Source: Catellatospora sp. TT07R-123
Lineage (GTDB): Bacteria > Actinomycetota > Actinomycetes > Mycobacteriales > Micromonosporaceae
Reading direction: 5' to 3'
Assembly: GCF_018327705.1 (NCBI RefSeq)
Contig: NZ_BNEM01000001.1
Location: 2,418,001 to 2,482,000 of the forward strand
Length of the DNA stretch: 64,000 nucleotides
In this document: piece after piece, positions 10,398 through 19,025 of the stretch
Numbering within the stretch: position 1 is the first letter of the stretch
Layout of the letters: the number at the start of each line of letters is the position of its first letter
The notes under the pieces: generated by a model
What the model was told of the DNA's origin: nothing
Databases searched by the model: none
The model's input: only the letters and a program-made list of their open reading frames with translations
Program-made: the position numbers and the translations under genes

Positions 10398-12116
10398 TCA
10401 GTCCCGCAAGGCATCCCTCGCCAGGAGCGCCACGTGCAGCGACAGGCACGCCTGCACCGAATCCAGGTCTACTCCGAGAATGCGCTCAATGCGAGCCAGC
10501 CGCTCGTAGAACGCCGGGCGCGACAGGTGCGCCGCCCCCGCCGCGATCGACTTGTTGCGCCCCGCCTCCAGGAACACCCGCAGCGTCGGCAGCAGCGGGT
10601 CCTTCGGGTGCGCGTCGTCGCTGGCCAGCAGCGCCCCCAGCTGCCGCTCCACGAACGTCTGCAACCTCGGCTCGTCGCGCAGCAGGTGCAGCAGCCCGGC
10701 CAGGCCCAGGTTGGGCAGCCGGTGCACCTGCGCCCCGGCCGGGTCGTGCCGGGCCGCCTCGGCCACCTGCCGCGCCTCGACCAGCGATCGCCGCGCGTCG
10801 CGCAGGCTGTCCACGCCGGTGCCCGCCGCGACCAGCACCTCGGCCCGGCCGCGTTGCAGCACCCCGGCGAAGGTGTCCAGCGCCGCCTGCTCGTCGCCGC
10901 GGATCGCCAGCAGCGCCCCGACCGCGCGGTCGTCGATGGTGCTGGTCAGCGCGGTGAGCTTCGCCTCGCGTACGGCGTGGGAGACGGTGTCGGCCAGGTC
11001 GCGCAGGCGGGTCTGCGCCGCCTCCGTGCCCGCCGGGAACGGCTCCTCGCGGTGGCGCACCACCACGCCGACCAGGCGGCGGCGCTCCAGGGTCACCCCG
11101 AGCGCGCCCGCGCGCAGGGCGACCTCCGACACCGGCAGGCTGTGGTCCAGCAGTGCCGACAGCAGCGTGGCGTGCAGCTGCCGCTCCAGCCCCTCGGCGT
11201 CACGCCGGATCAGGCGGCCCAACGCGAGCGTGGAGGCGGCGCGCTCCAGCAGGATCACCAGCCGCGTCGGCGGCTGCGGCGGCGCGGCCGACTCGTGCGG
11301 CACGGCGTCCGGGGCGGCGCCGTCGTCACCGCGTACCCCCGCGTCGTCGACAGGCCGGTCCCCCTCGCTGCCGGAGGCCGGCCAGCGCAGCATGAGCCGC
11401 CCCCAGTCCTGCCCCCGCGCGCCCACGGTCGTCACCAGCCACCCGGTGTCCGGGTCGTAGCCGGTGCGGCCCGCCCCCGCCTGCTGCGGCCGCACCCGGC
11501 GCGAGTGCTGCTCCCAGCTCTCCAGCAGCAGCTCCGCCCGGTCCCCGGCGGCGTCGTAGGCCAGCACCTGCCGGGCCAGGTTCTCCAGCACCACCGGGCA
11601 GCCCGCCAGCTGCGCCGCCTGGTGCACCACCTCGGCGGGCTCGGCGCCCTCGACGCTCAGCTCGGTGAACCGCTGGTGGATCTCCTCGGTGGCGCGCAGC
11701 TCGGCCAGCTGCGCGTCCACGATCAGCGCGTGCACCGCCTCGGTGATCCGCACGAACGGCGTCGGCCGGCGCAGCTCGATCAGCGGCAGGCCCGCCTTCT
11801 GCGCCGCGGCCGCCATCACCCGGGGCACGCTCGCCGTGTACCGCCGCCCCAGCTCCACGACCAGGCCGGACACGCCCACCTCGGCCAGGTCGTTGACGAA
11901 CGCGCGCACCCCCGCGTCGTCGGCGGGCAGCCCGATGCCGGTGGTCAGCACCAGCTCGCCGCCGCGCAGCAGGGTCGCGATGTCGGGCACCTCGGCCGAG
12001 TGCACCCAGCGCACCGGCCGGTCCAGCCCCGCCTCCCCCGCGACCAGGCGCGGAGCACCCACCCGGACCGGATCAAGCGCGATCACCTCGCGTACGGTCG
12101 GGAAGACAGCGGTCAC
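10398..12116 (-). CDS. PucR family transcriptional regulator
   Basis: 572-aa regulator with an N-terminal PucR domain ('VPDIATLLRGGELVLTTGIG'), a GGDEF-like middle region and a C-terminal PucR HTH_30 domain ('LLPTLRVFLEAGRNKSIAAG' then a helix-turn-helix). PucR-type proteins activate purine, amino-acid or beta-alanine catabolic genes. The GTG at 12116 lies 1 nt after the stop of the upstream methyltransferase and matches the family's usual beginning ('FPTVREVIAL'); the longer frame would overlap that gene. Likely regulator of the aminotransferase-mmsA pair downstream (inference). Confidence 0.9.
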   Translation of the reverse strand: MTAVFPTVREVIALDPVRVGAPRLVAGEAGLDRPVRWVHSAEVPDIATLLRGGELVLTTGIGLPADDAGVRAFVNDLAEVGVSGLVVELGRRYTASVPRVMAAAAQKAGLPLIELRRPTPFVRITEAVHALIVDAQLAELRATEEIHQRFTELSVEGAEPAEVVHQAAQLAGCPVVLENLARQVLAYDAAGDRAELLLESWEQHSRRVRPQQAGAGRTGYDPDTGWLVTTVGARGQDWGRLMLRWPASGSEGDRPVDDAGVRGDDGAAPDAVPHESAAPPQPPTRLVILLERAASTLALGRLIRRDAEGLERQLHATLLSALLDHSLPVSEVALRAGALGVTLERRRLVGVVVRHREEPFPAGTEAAQTRLRDLADTVSHAVREAKLTALTSTIDDRAVGALLAIRGDEQAALDTFAGVLQRGRAEVLVAAGTGVDSLRDARRSLVEARQVAEAARHDPAGAQVHRLPNLGLAGLLHLLRDEPRLQTFVERQLGALLASDDAHPKDPLLPTLRVFLEAGRNKSIAAGAAHLSRPAFYERLARIERILGVDLDSVQACLSLHVALLARDALRD

Positions 12117-12117
12117 G

Positions 12118-13164
12118 TCAGCCCCGGTCCTCGCCGCCGAGCAGCAGCTCCCGCTCGCGCTCGACCGGCTCGCCAGGTCCGGGCTGCTCGCCGGGCGAAC
12201 GTCCCTCGTCCGGCATCGACCACGCCGCCCGCGCCGCGTCGTCACCGCTGAGCGCGGCCACCGCCCAGAGCTCCTCCGCCCGTGCCGACGTCACCGGCCC
12301 CGACGTCTCCGGCTCCGCCGCCGGGGCGGCCGCCGCCACGGCACCGGCGGCACCGTCCGGCTCTTCCTCGAAGTCGTCGTCGCGGGTCAGCTCCCAGCAG
12401 GCCACGGCCGTCGCGGCGGCCACGTTCAGGGAGTCGACGCCGCGGCGCATGGGCAGGCGCACCCGCAGGTCGCTGGCGGCCAGCGCCTGCCGGGACAGGC
12501 CCGGCCCCTCCGCGCCCAGCAGCAGCGCGGGCCGCAGCCGCTGGGCGCCGGTCAGCCGCTGCATCGGGACGGCGTCGTCGGCCGGGGTCATCGCCATGAT
12601 CGTGTAACCGGCGTCGCGGACCTGGGCCAGGGCGTCCGGCCAGGGCTCCAGCTTCGCGTACGGCACCGCGAACACCTCGCCCATGCTGACCCGGACGCTG
12701 CGCCGATACAGCGGGTCGGCGCAGGTCGGCGACAGCAGCACCGCGTCCACGCCGAGCGCCGCGACGCCCCGGAAGATCGCGCCAAGGTTGGTGTGGTTGT
12801 TGACGTCCTCCAGGATCACCACGCGCCGGGCCTGGGCCAGCACCTCCGACGCCGGGGGCAGCGACCGCCGGTGGAAACTCGCGAGCACCCCCCGGTGCAC
12901 GTGGAAGCCGGTCACCTGCTCCAGCACCTCGGGGTCGGCGCCGTAGACGGGGGCGCCGTCGAGGTCGGCCACCTGCCCGGCGCGCTTGGCCTCGACCAGG
13001 AAGGAGCGCGGGCGGTATCCGGCGCGCAGCGCCCGGCGCAGCACGAGCTCGCCCTCGGCGATGAACAGCCCGTGCGGCGGTTCCCATCGGGTCCGCAGCT
13101 CGACGTCGGTCAGCGCCCGGTAGTCGGCGATCCGCTCGTCCCCCGCCTCGGTGATCAGTTCCAC
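12118..13164 (-). CDS. TrmH/SpoU family RNA 2'-O-methyltransferase
   Basis: SAM-dependent RNA ribose methyltransferase of the SPOUT class, 348 aa. A substrate-binding L30-like domain lies at about 15-100. The catalytic knot carries motif 1 'VVILEDVNNHTNLGAIFRG' (about 115-133, Asn and Arg conserved), motif 2 'LLLGAEGPGLS' and motif 3 'VDSLNVAAATAVACWE'. The last ~75 residues are an Ala/Glu/Pro-rich acidic tail not needed for the fold. Starts at GTG with CAGAAT 6 nt upstream, so probably leaderless. The target RNA is unknown. Confidence 0.92.
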   Translation of the reverse strand: MELITEAGDERIADYRALTDVELRTRWEPPHGLFIAEGELVLRRALRAGYRPRSFLVEAKRAGQVADLDGAPVYGADPEVLEQVTGFHVHRGVLASFHRRSLPPASEVLAQARRVVILEDVNNHTNLGAIFRGVAALGVDAVLLSPTCADPLYRRSVRVSMGEVFAVPYAKLEPWPDALAQVRDAGYTIMAMTPADDAVPMQRLTGAQRLRPALLLGAEGPGLSRQALAASDLRVRLPMRRGVDSLNVAAATAVACWELTRDDDFEEEPDGAAGAVAAAAPAAEPETSGPVTSARAEELWAVAALSGDDAARAAWSMPDEGRSPGEQPGPGEPVERERELLLGGEDRG

Positions 13165-13197
13165 GACCTGATTCTGCCGGACGCACCAAGGTCATCT

Positions 13198-13256
13198 GAG
13201 TTGCCGGGCAATCGGGCGTATCTCGGCCGGTCATACGCCCGATCGCCCGGCAACTC
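13198..13256. repeat. Intergenic palindrome family R1, copy 1
   Basis: Left arm GTTGCCGGGCAATCGGGCGT and right arm ATACGCCCGATCGCCCGGCA flank a ~10-nt centre. One mismatch in the stem (TCG against the TTG of other copies). Six copies occur in this window, all intergenic. Confidence 0.9.
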
Positions 13257-13268
13257 GCGCCCCCTGGG

Positions 13269-13313
13269 AACGGGTGAGGGCCGGAGCGTGTCACGCTCCG
13301 GCCCTCACCCGTT
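13269..13313. terminator. Long bidirectional hairpin between the SPFH gene and trmH
   Basis: AACGGGTGAGGGCCGGAGCG and its complement form a nearly perfect stem of about 20 bp with a tiny loop, right after the SPFH stop. There is no T-run, which is common for high-GC actinobacterial terminators. Confidence 0.7.
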
Positions 13314-13324
13314 CAAACCGTCCG

Positions 13325-14332
13325 TCACTCCTTCGGGAGCCGGCTGGCCTCGTTCTCGATCTGCCTGACCGCCTCGGCGGCCTGCTGGGCCACCCGCTGC
13401 ACCTCGGCCTCGACCTCGGCACCCGACTCGCGGGCCGCGGCGGCCGCGGCCGGGTCGGGCACGAGCCCGCCGAACGTGGACGCGATGCCGTCCAGCGCCC
13501 GGGTGAGCTCGGCCGGGACGATCCACAGCTTGTTCGACGCACCGGCGGCGATCTGCGGCAGCGCCTGCAGGTACTGCCACGCCATCACCTTGTTGTCGGG
13601 CGCGGAGACGTGGATGGCGTCGACGACCAGCTTGATCGCCTTGGCCTGGCCCTCGGCCTGCAGGATGCGGGCCTGGCGCTCGCCGTCGGCACGCAGCACC
13701 GCCGCCTGCTTCTCGCCCTCGGCCGTGAGGATCTGCGACTGCTTGGAACCCTCGGCGTTCAGGATCGCGGCGCGGCGGTCACGCTCGGCGCGCATCTGCT
13801 TCTCCATCGAGTCGCGGATGCTCGGCGGCGGCTCGATCGCCTTGATCTCGACGCGGGTCACCTTGACGCCCCAGCGGCCGGTGTTCTCGTCGAGCACCAC
13901 CGACAGCTGCCGGTTGACCTCCTCGCGGCTGGTCAGCGACCGCTCCAGGTCCATCGAGCCGATGACGTTGCGCAGCGTGGTGACGGTCAGCTGCTCGATC
14001 GCCTGAAGGAAGTTGGCGATCTCGTAGGTGGCCCGCACCGGGTCGATGACCTTGAAGTACAGCACGGTGTCGATCGACACGACCAGGTTGTCCGAGGTGA
14101 TCACCGGCTGCGGCGGGAAGCTCACCACCTGCTCGCGCAGGTCCACCTTGGTACGGACCGCGTCGATGAACGGCACCAGGATGTTGAGACCGGGCGTCAG
14201 CGTGCGGTTGTACTTGCCCAGGCGCTCGACCACGTCGTTGCGCTGCTGCGGCACGATCTTGACCATCTTGATCAGGGTGATCAAGGCGATCAGCGCCACG
14301 ATGGCGACGAAAATCGTGATGACTGGTTCCAT
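13325..14332 (-). CDS. SPFH/Band 7 (stomatin-like, QmcA) membrane protein
   Basis: 335-aa scaffold protein of membrane microdomains. One N-terminal membrane segment (about residues 4-22) is followed by the Band 7 domain ('VVERLGKYNRTLTPGLNILVPFID', about 30-200) and a helical, coiled-coil-prone stretch with repeated 'AEGEKQA/ADGERQA' units (about 195-240). The ATG at 14332 overlaps the NfeD stop (TGATG) and has GGAGG upstream; the TTG one codon earlier is less likely. Stomatin-NfeD pairs are a conserved partnership in bacteria and archaea, thought to organise membrane protein quality control or fluidity. Confidence 0.92.
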   Translation of the reverse strand: MEPVITIFVAIVALIALITLIKMVKIVPQQRNDVVERLGKYNRTLTPGLNILVPFIDAVRTKVDLREQVVSFPPQPVITSDNLVVSIDTVLYFKVIDPVRATYEIANFLQAIEQLTVTTLRNVIGSMDLERSLTSREEVNRQLSVVLDENTGRWGVKVTRVEIKAIEPPPSIRDSMEKQMRAERDRRAAILNAEGSKQSQILTAEGEKQAAVLRADGERQARILQAEGQAKAIKLVVDAIHVSAPDNKVMAWQYLQALPQIAAGASNKLWIVPAELTRALDGIASTFGGLVPDPAAAAAARESGAEVEAEVQRVAQQAAEAVRQIENEASRLPKE

Positions 14333-14766
14333 CAATCCCTCCAGACCAGCGCCGTGGCGCCGTCCACTTTCACTACTCGGACCCGGTCACCCGGGACATA
14401 GGATTTGGTCGCGTCGTACGGCCGGGCGCGCCACAGCTCGCCACCGATCTTCACGAGGCCGTTGTCGCTGTCGACCCGCTCGACCACCAGCGCGTCGGCG
14501 CCCTCGATCGCGGACAGGCCCATCGTGACGTTGTCGGCATCGCCCTTGAACCAGCGGTGCTTCATCCACGGACGCACCACGACCAGCGACAACGTGGAGA
14601 CGACGATGAAGACGATCCCCTGGACCCAGCCGGGGAGCCCGACCAGACCCGTCAGTGAGGCCGCGAACGCTCCGGCGCCGAGCATCAGCAGCACGAAGGT
14701 CATGCTGAACAGCTCCGCGATCACGAGCGCGGCGGCGAGGAGGAGCCACCACATCCAATCAACCAC
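14332..14766 (-). CDS. NfeD family membrane protein
   Basis: 144-aa partner of the SPFH protein. Two to three membrane helices fill residues 4-65, then the soluble NfeD OB-fold follows ('GLSAIEGADALVVERVDSDN' to the end, with 'GDRVRVVKVDGATALV'). Starts at GTG; its stop overlaps the next gene's ATG, giving translational coupling. It lacks the N-terminal ClpP-class protease domain, so it is the short NfeD1b type. Confidence 0.9.
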   Translation of the reverse strand: MVDWMWWLLLAAALVIAELFSMTFVLLMLGAGAFAASLTGLVGLPGWVQGIVFIVVSTLSLVVVRPWMKHRWFKGDADNVTMGLSAIEGADALVVERVDSDNGLVKIGGELWRARPYDATKSYVPGDRVRVVKVDGATALVWRD

Positions 14767-14931
14767 GTGCTGATCGTGTCACGTCCGCGCCACCGGTGTG
14801 ACCAGTGGATCACGTCGTACGTTCGGACAGATCGAGACGTCCGTACGGCCGACGACGGTAACGGACCCATCAGGACCGCGTTGTCCGGATAGGTTGTCGA
14901 GCACCACTGACCACCGGAGGGTGAGCACCTC

Positions 14932-16248
14932 ATGACACTGCTGGCGCAGACCGCGGCCCGCGTCGACGAGCTGGTGGCCGGGGCACAGGCCCAGGGGCGT
15001 ACCCCCTGCCTGGCCGCGGCCGTGCTGCGCGACGGCCGGCCGCTGCACCTGGCCGCGGCCGGGACCGATCCGGCCACGGGCGCCGTCCCGGGCGCGGACA
15101 CCCAGTTCCGGATCGGTTCGATCACCAAGACCATGACCGCCGTGCTGCTGCTTCAGCTGCGCGACGAGGGGCACCTGGCCCTGGACGACCTGCTCTACCG
15201 GCACCTGCCGGGCACGTCGGTCGGCAGCGCCATCACGCTGCGGCAGCTGCTCGGGCACGTGTCGGGGCTCCAGCGCGAGCCCGACGGCCCCTGGTGGGAA
15301 CGCCACGACGGCGGCGACCTGGACGCCCTCCTGGCGGCGCTGACGCCGGAGAAGATCGCCTACCCGCCGCACCGGAGCTACCACTACTCCAACCTCGCCT
15401 ACGGCCTGCTCGGCGCCGTCGCCCAGCGCGTCACCGGCATGGGCTGGGCCGAGCTGGTCACCAAGCGGCTGCTGGAGCCGCTGGGGATGCGGCGCACCAG
15501 CTACCAGGCGACCGAGCCGTTCGCCCGCGGCTACGTGGTGCACCCGTGGACGGGCGTGCTGGCCGAGGAGCCGCGCACCGACACCGGCGCCATGGCGCCC
15601 GCCGGGCAGCTCTGGTCGACCGTGGAGGACGTGGCGGTGTGGGCGGCGTTCCTGGCCGACCCGGACCCGGACGTGCTCGCCCCGACGACCCTGGCCGAGA
15701 TGTGCGCGCCCGTGGTCATCAGCGACCTCGACGCCTGGACGACCGGCCACGGCCTGGGCCTGGAGCTGATGCGCCACGGCGAGCGCGTGTACGTCGGCCA
15801 CGGCGGCTCGATGCCCGGCTACCAGGCGCACCTGATCGTGCACCGGCCCAGCCGGACCGGCAGCGTGGTGTTCGGCAACGCGTACACGCTGTACGGCGTG
15901 AAGGCGTCGGACCTGAACCAGCGCCTGCTGAGCGGGGTGCTCGACGCGGAGCCGGTCCGCCCGGCGCCGTGGCGCGCGGCGGTCGTGGCCGAGCGGCACG
16001 AGCTGGACGGCGCCTGGTGGTGGATGGGCCGGGAGTTCGCAGCCCGCTACGACGCGGTCGCGGCCGAGCTGGTCGTCAGCCCGGTGACGGTGCCCGCGAC
16101 GCCGTGGCGGTTCACCACCGACGGAGCGGACGTGTGGCGCTGCCGCAGCGGCAGCAACGACGGCGAGCTGCTGCGGGTCCGCCGCGACGGCGACGGCGTA
16201 CCGGTCGAACTGGACATCGCCACCTTCCTCCACACCCGCCGCCCCTGA
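14932..16248 (+). CDS. Serine hydrolase, class C beta-lactamase / DD-peptidase family
   Basis: 438-aa penicillin-binding-protein-like hydrolase. It has the active-site SxxK in 'IGSITKTMTA' (Ser63, Lys66), the second motif YxN in 'YHYSNLAYGLLG', and the third motif as HGG in 'VGHGGSMPGYQ'. No signal peptide is visible, so it probably acts in the cytoplasm as an esterase, D-aminopeptidase or similar rather than as a beta-lactamase. The last ~110 residues form the C-terminal beta-rich domain common in these proteins. GGAGGGTGAG precedes the ATG. Transcribed alone and divergent from the NfeD gene. Confidence 0.88.
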   Translation: MTLLAQTAARVDELVAGAQAQGRTPCLAAAVLRDGRPLHLAAAGTDPATGAVPGADTQFRIGSITKTMTAVLLLQLRDEGHLALDDLLYRHLPGTSVGSAITLRQLLGHVSGLQREPDGPWWERHDGGDLDALLAALTPEKIAYPPHRSYHYSNLAYGLLGAVAQRVTGMGWAELVTKRLLEPLGMRRTSYQATEPFARGYVVHPWTGVLAEEPRTDTGAMAPAGQLWSTVEDVAVWAAFLADPDPDVLAPTTLAEMCAPVVISDLDAWTTGHGLGLELMRHGERVYVGHGGSMPGYQAHLIVHRPSRTGSVVFGNAYTLYGVKASDLNQRLLSGVLDAEPVRPAPWRAAVVAERHELDGAWWWMGREFAARYDAVAAELVVSPVTVPATPWRFTTDGADVWRCRSGSNDGELLRVRRDGDGVPVELDIATFLHTRRP

Positions 16249-16282
16249 CGGCCCTCCGTCTCGCGAGGCCGCGCAAGATCGG

Positions 16283-16345
16283 CCAAGTTGCCGGGCAATC
16301 GGGCGTATCTTGAGCCCCGGAGTGCCCGATTGCCCGGCAACTTGG
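16283..16345. repeat. Intergenic palindrome family R1, copy 2
   Basis: Perfect 22-bp arms beginning CCAAGTTGCCGGGCAATCGG and an 18-nt centre, between two convergent genes. The motif CAAGATCGG flanks the left arm, as in other copies. Confidence 0.9.
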
Positions 16346-16366
16346 ATGACCTCGGTCTGCGCGGGG

Positions 16367-17185
16367 CTAGTCCTCGGCGGGGGTGGTCACGAAGTCGATG
16401 AGGCGCTCGACCGAGTTGACCAGCGGCGTCTCCAGGTCGTGGTAGGTGCCGACGCGGCCCAGCAGGCGCCGCCAGAACCGGGCCGGCTGGTCCACGCCGA
16501 GCGCGGCGCAGACGCCCTCCTTCCACGGCTGGCCGTACGGCACCACCGGCCACGCCTCCAGGCCCAGCCGCGACGGCTTCACCGCCTGCCACACGTCCAC
16601 GTACGGATGCCCCGCCACCAGCGCATACGGGCTGTCCACGGCCGCGGCGATGCGCGCCTCCTTGGTCCCGGCGACCAGATGGTCCACCAGCACCCCCAGC
16701 CGCCGCCCCGGGCCGGGCGCGAACCGGCGCACCTGCGCGGCCAGATCGTCCACACCGTGCAGCGGCTCGACCACCACCGCCTCGGCGCGCAGGTCGTCCC
16801 CCCAGATCCGCTCCACCAGCTCGGCGTCGTGCACGCCCTCGACCCAGATCCGGCCCGCGCGGGCCACCTGGGCGCGCGTCGGCGCGGCCGCGACCGATCC
16901 GGACGCCGTCCGGCGGGGCGCCACCGGCCCGGCCGCGGGCTTCGGGCGGCGCAGCGTCACCACCGCCCCGTCCAGCAGGAAGGCCGCCGGTTCCAGCGGG
17001 AACAGGCGGCGGCGGCCGTGCCGGTCCTCCAGCACCACCATGCCGTGCTCGAAGCCGATGACCTCGCCGCAGAAGCCGCTGTCGGCGTCCTCGACCACCA
17101 TGCCGGGCTCGGCATCGTGCTCGGGCACGACCCGGCGCGGGGAGTTGCGGTGGAATCCGGACAGCACGTCGTCGCCGTAGCGCAT
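16367..17185 (-). CDS. DUF3097 domain-containing protein
   Basis: 272-aa actinobacterial protein of unknown function, recognised as DUF3097 by its N-terminus ('RYGDDVLSGFHRNSPRRVVP') and the block 'GRIWVEGVHDAELVERIWGD', which looks like a TOPRIM-type beta-alpha unit with acidic residues. A further conserved block is 'LGVLVDHLVAGTKEARIA'. TAAGGT lies 8 nt before ATG, so probably leaderless. A longer open frame upstream runs antisense through the next gene and is not used. No membrane segment. Confidence 0.85.
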   Translation of the reverse strand: MRYGDDVLSGFHRNSPRRVVPEHDAEPGMVVEDADSGFCGEVIGFEHGMVVLEDRHGRRRLFPLEPAAFLLDGAVVTLRRPKPAAGPVAPRRTASGSVAAAPTRAQVARAGRIWVEGVHDAELVERIWGDDLRAEAVVVEPLHGVDDLAAQVRRFAPGPGRRLGVLVDHLVAGTKEARIAAAVDSPYALVAGHPYVDVWQAVKPSRLGLEAWPVVPYGQPWKEGVCAALGVDQPARFWRRLLGRVGTYHDLETPLVNSVERLIDFVTTPAED

Positions 17186-17275
17186 GGGTCGGCACCTTAG
17201 CCGCCGCGCACAGGCGGCGCGGCATGACGCGCCGGTTCGGGACAAACCCGTGGTACGGCACGTACGCTGGTCGGC

Positions 17276-18061
17276 ATGTCCCCCGCAGCGCACGCGGTGA
17301 CCCTGACCGCGCGCCGGTCCGCCCGGTTGGTGACCTGGGCTCGGGCGTGGCGCGCCGGCCTGGTCTCCTTTGACGAGATCGTTGACGACCTCACCGCCGA
17401 GGAAGAGCAACACGTACGCGACCTGCCCGGCACCTGGCGGGAAGAGGTCGAACTGCGCGAGGCCCTGCCCGTGCTCGCCAAACTGCACCCCGACGAGATC
17501 CGGCTGGTCCTGCCCGCCCCCGGCGACCCGCGCGGGCTGCCCGGCCCCGGGCCGTTCACCAGCCACGCGCTGCTGGCCGGCGAGGGGGTGATCGCCAGCC
17601 GGCTCGGGCTGGTGCCCGAGGCACGCCAGCACGTCTCCGGCTCCGGGGTCAGCTTCACCACGGTCGTGTGGCGGGCGTTCGAGCTGCCCGAGGCACCGGC
17701 GGGCTACCAGATCGGGGTACGGGAGGCCGACGGCGCGCTGTCGATCGCGCTGGCCGACACGACCACCCGGCTCGTCCGGCTCGACGTGGCGCAGTGGCGG
17801 CCAGAGCTGGCCGGAGCCCTGGCGGCGCTGCGCAAGCCGGACTCGGAGACGGACCTGCCGCCCGGGTACGACCCGCGCGCCCGGCGCCTGTACGCCCGTG
17901 CGTGCGTGGTCGACCGGGTGCTGTCGCTGGCCGGGCAGGCCGCGCCCGGCGGGGCGCTGAACAGCTTCGAGGCGCAGCAGCGCGACGAGGCCCTGCGGCC
18001 GCTGGCCGTGGCCTGCCGCAACGCCCTGGTGGCGGCCTGCAACTCCCCGTTCGGGGGCTGA
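17276..18061 (+). CDS. Conserved actinobacterial hypothetical protein
   Basis: 261-aa soluble protein, function unknown. The N-terminal ~100 residues are helical and acidic ('LVSFDEIVDDLTAEEEQHVR'); the middle has a beta-rich region and the C-terminus another helical one. No catalytic motif stands out. Divergent from the DUF3097 gene with 90 nt between; TACGCT 7 nt before ATG makes it a likely leaderless gene. Actinomycete genomes carry similar proteins next to DUF3097 (weak memory, not checked). Confidence 0.75.
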   Translation: MSPAAHAVTLTARRSARLVTWARAWRAGLVSFDEIVDDLTAEEEQHVRDLPGTWREEVELREALPVLAKLHPDEIRLVLPAPGDPRGLPGPGPFTSHALLAGEGVIASRLGLVPEARQHVSGSGVSFTTVVWRAFELPEAPAGYQIGVREADGALSIALADTTTRLVRLDVAQWRPELAGALAALRKPDSETDLPPGYDPRARRLYARACVVDRVLSLAGQAAPGGALNSFEAQQRDEALRPLAVACRNALVAACNSPFGG

Positions 18062-18098
18062 CCCGCCCGACCTTCGCGCGGCCCCGCCCACACCCGCC

Positions 18099-18175
18099 TT
18101 TTTTATAGACGTTGGCCTATTACATTGACTGATCGAGTCGAAAAGTCGATGCAATAGGCCAACGTCGATATAAAA
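18099..18175. repeat. AT-rich 77-bp imperfect palindrome between convergent genes
   Basis: Arms GACGTTGGCCTATT (18108-18121) and AATAGGCCAACGTC (18153-18166) match perfectly and extend outward as an imperfect T-rich/A-rich pair. The centre carries smaller repeats of GACT/AGTC. It is a sharp AT-rich island in very GC-rich DNA. Placed between two convergent genes, so a bidirectional terminator is possible, although the T-run lies before the stem on the plus strand. Confidence 0.7.
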
Positions 18176-18241
18176 CGGGGTGGGCCGACCCGGGCGCGGG
18201 TCGCGGGAGTGGCCGCGTCGCGTGGGAGGCTGGATCGGCGG

Positions 18242-19021
18242 TCAGATCTCGTCGGTCAGGTCCGCGACGGAGTTGACCACGCGGGACGGCAGGTACGGGT
18301 AGCGCTCCAGGTCGGACCTGCTGGAGATGCCGGTCAGCACCAGGATCGTGTGCAGCCCCGCCTCCAGCCCGCACAGCACGTCGGTGTCCATCCGGTCGCC
18401 GATCATCGCGGTCGACTCCGAGTGCGCCCCGATGCGGTTCAGTGCCGAGCGCATCATCATCGGGTTCGGCTTGCCCACGAAGTACGGCTCGATCCCGGTC
18501 GCCTTGGTGATCAGCGCCGCCACCGAACCCGCCGCGGGCAGCGCGCCCTCGTTGGACGGGCCGGTCGCGTCCGGGTTGGTGCAGATGAAGCGAGCACCCT
18601 TGTTGATCAGGCGGATCGCGGTGGTGATCGCCTCGAAGCTGTAGTTGCGGGTCTCGCCCAGCACCACGTAGTCGGGGTCGAAGTCGGTCATGATGTAGCC
18701 CGCCGCGTGCATCGCCGTGGTCAGGCCCGCCTCGCCGATGACGTACGCGCTGCCGCCCGGCCGCTGGTCGGACAGGAACTGCGCGGTGGCCAGCGCCGAG
18801 GTCCAGATCGCGCTCTCGGGCAGGTCGAAGCCGAGCCGGGTCAGCCGGGCCTGCAGGTCGCGCGGGGTGTAGATCGAGTTGTTGGTCAGCACCAGGAACG
18901 GCACCCCGGCCGCACGCAGCCGCCCGATGAACTCGGGCGCGCCGGGCACCGGCTCGCCCTCGTGCACCAGTACGCCGTCCATATCGGTGAGCCAGGCGGC
19001 GATCGGCTTGCGTTCGGTCAT
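18242..19021 (-). CDS. HAD-IIA family hydrolase (NagD-like phosphatase)
   Basis: 259-aa Mg-dependent phosphatase. Motif I 'WLTDMDGVL' (two catalytic Asp), motif II 'FLVLTNNS', the C2a cap, Lys motif 'YFVGKPNPMMM' and motif IV 'MIGDRMDTDVLCGLEAG'. NagD-like proteins remove phosphate from small sugars or nucleotides. It starts 4 nt after the ferrochelatase stop with GAGAGG ahead, so it is co-transcribed with the haem gene, though a functional link is not obvious. Confidence 0.92.
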   Translation of the reverse strand: MTERKPIAAWLTDMDGVLVHEGEPVPGAPEFIGRLRAAGVPFLVLTNNSIYTPRDLQARLTRLGFDLPESAIWTSALATAQFLSDQRPGGSAYVIGEAGLTTAMHAAGYIMTDFDPDYVVLGETRNYSFEAITTAIRLINKGARFICTNPDATGPSNEGALPAAGSVAALITKATGIEPYFVGKPNPMMMRSALNRIGAHSESTAMIGDRMDTDVLCGLEAGLHTILVLTGISSRSDLERYPYLPSRVVNSVADLTDEI

Positions 19022-19025
19022 CGGG

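Noticed and set aside
13198-13256. R1 palindromes as CRISPR repeats
   Set aside because: Copies are single, kilobases apart, with no regular spacers and no cas gene.
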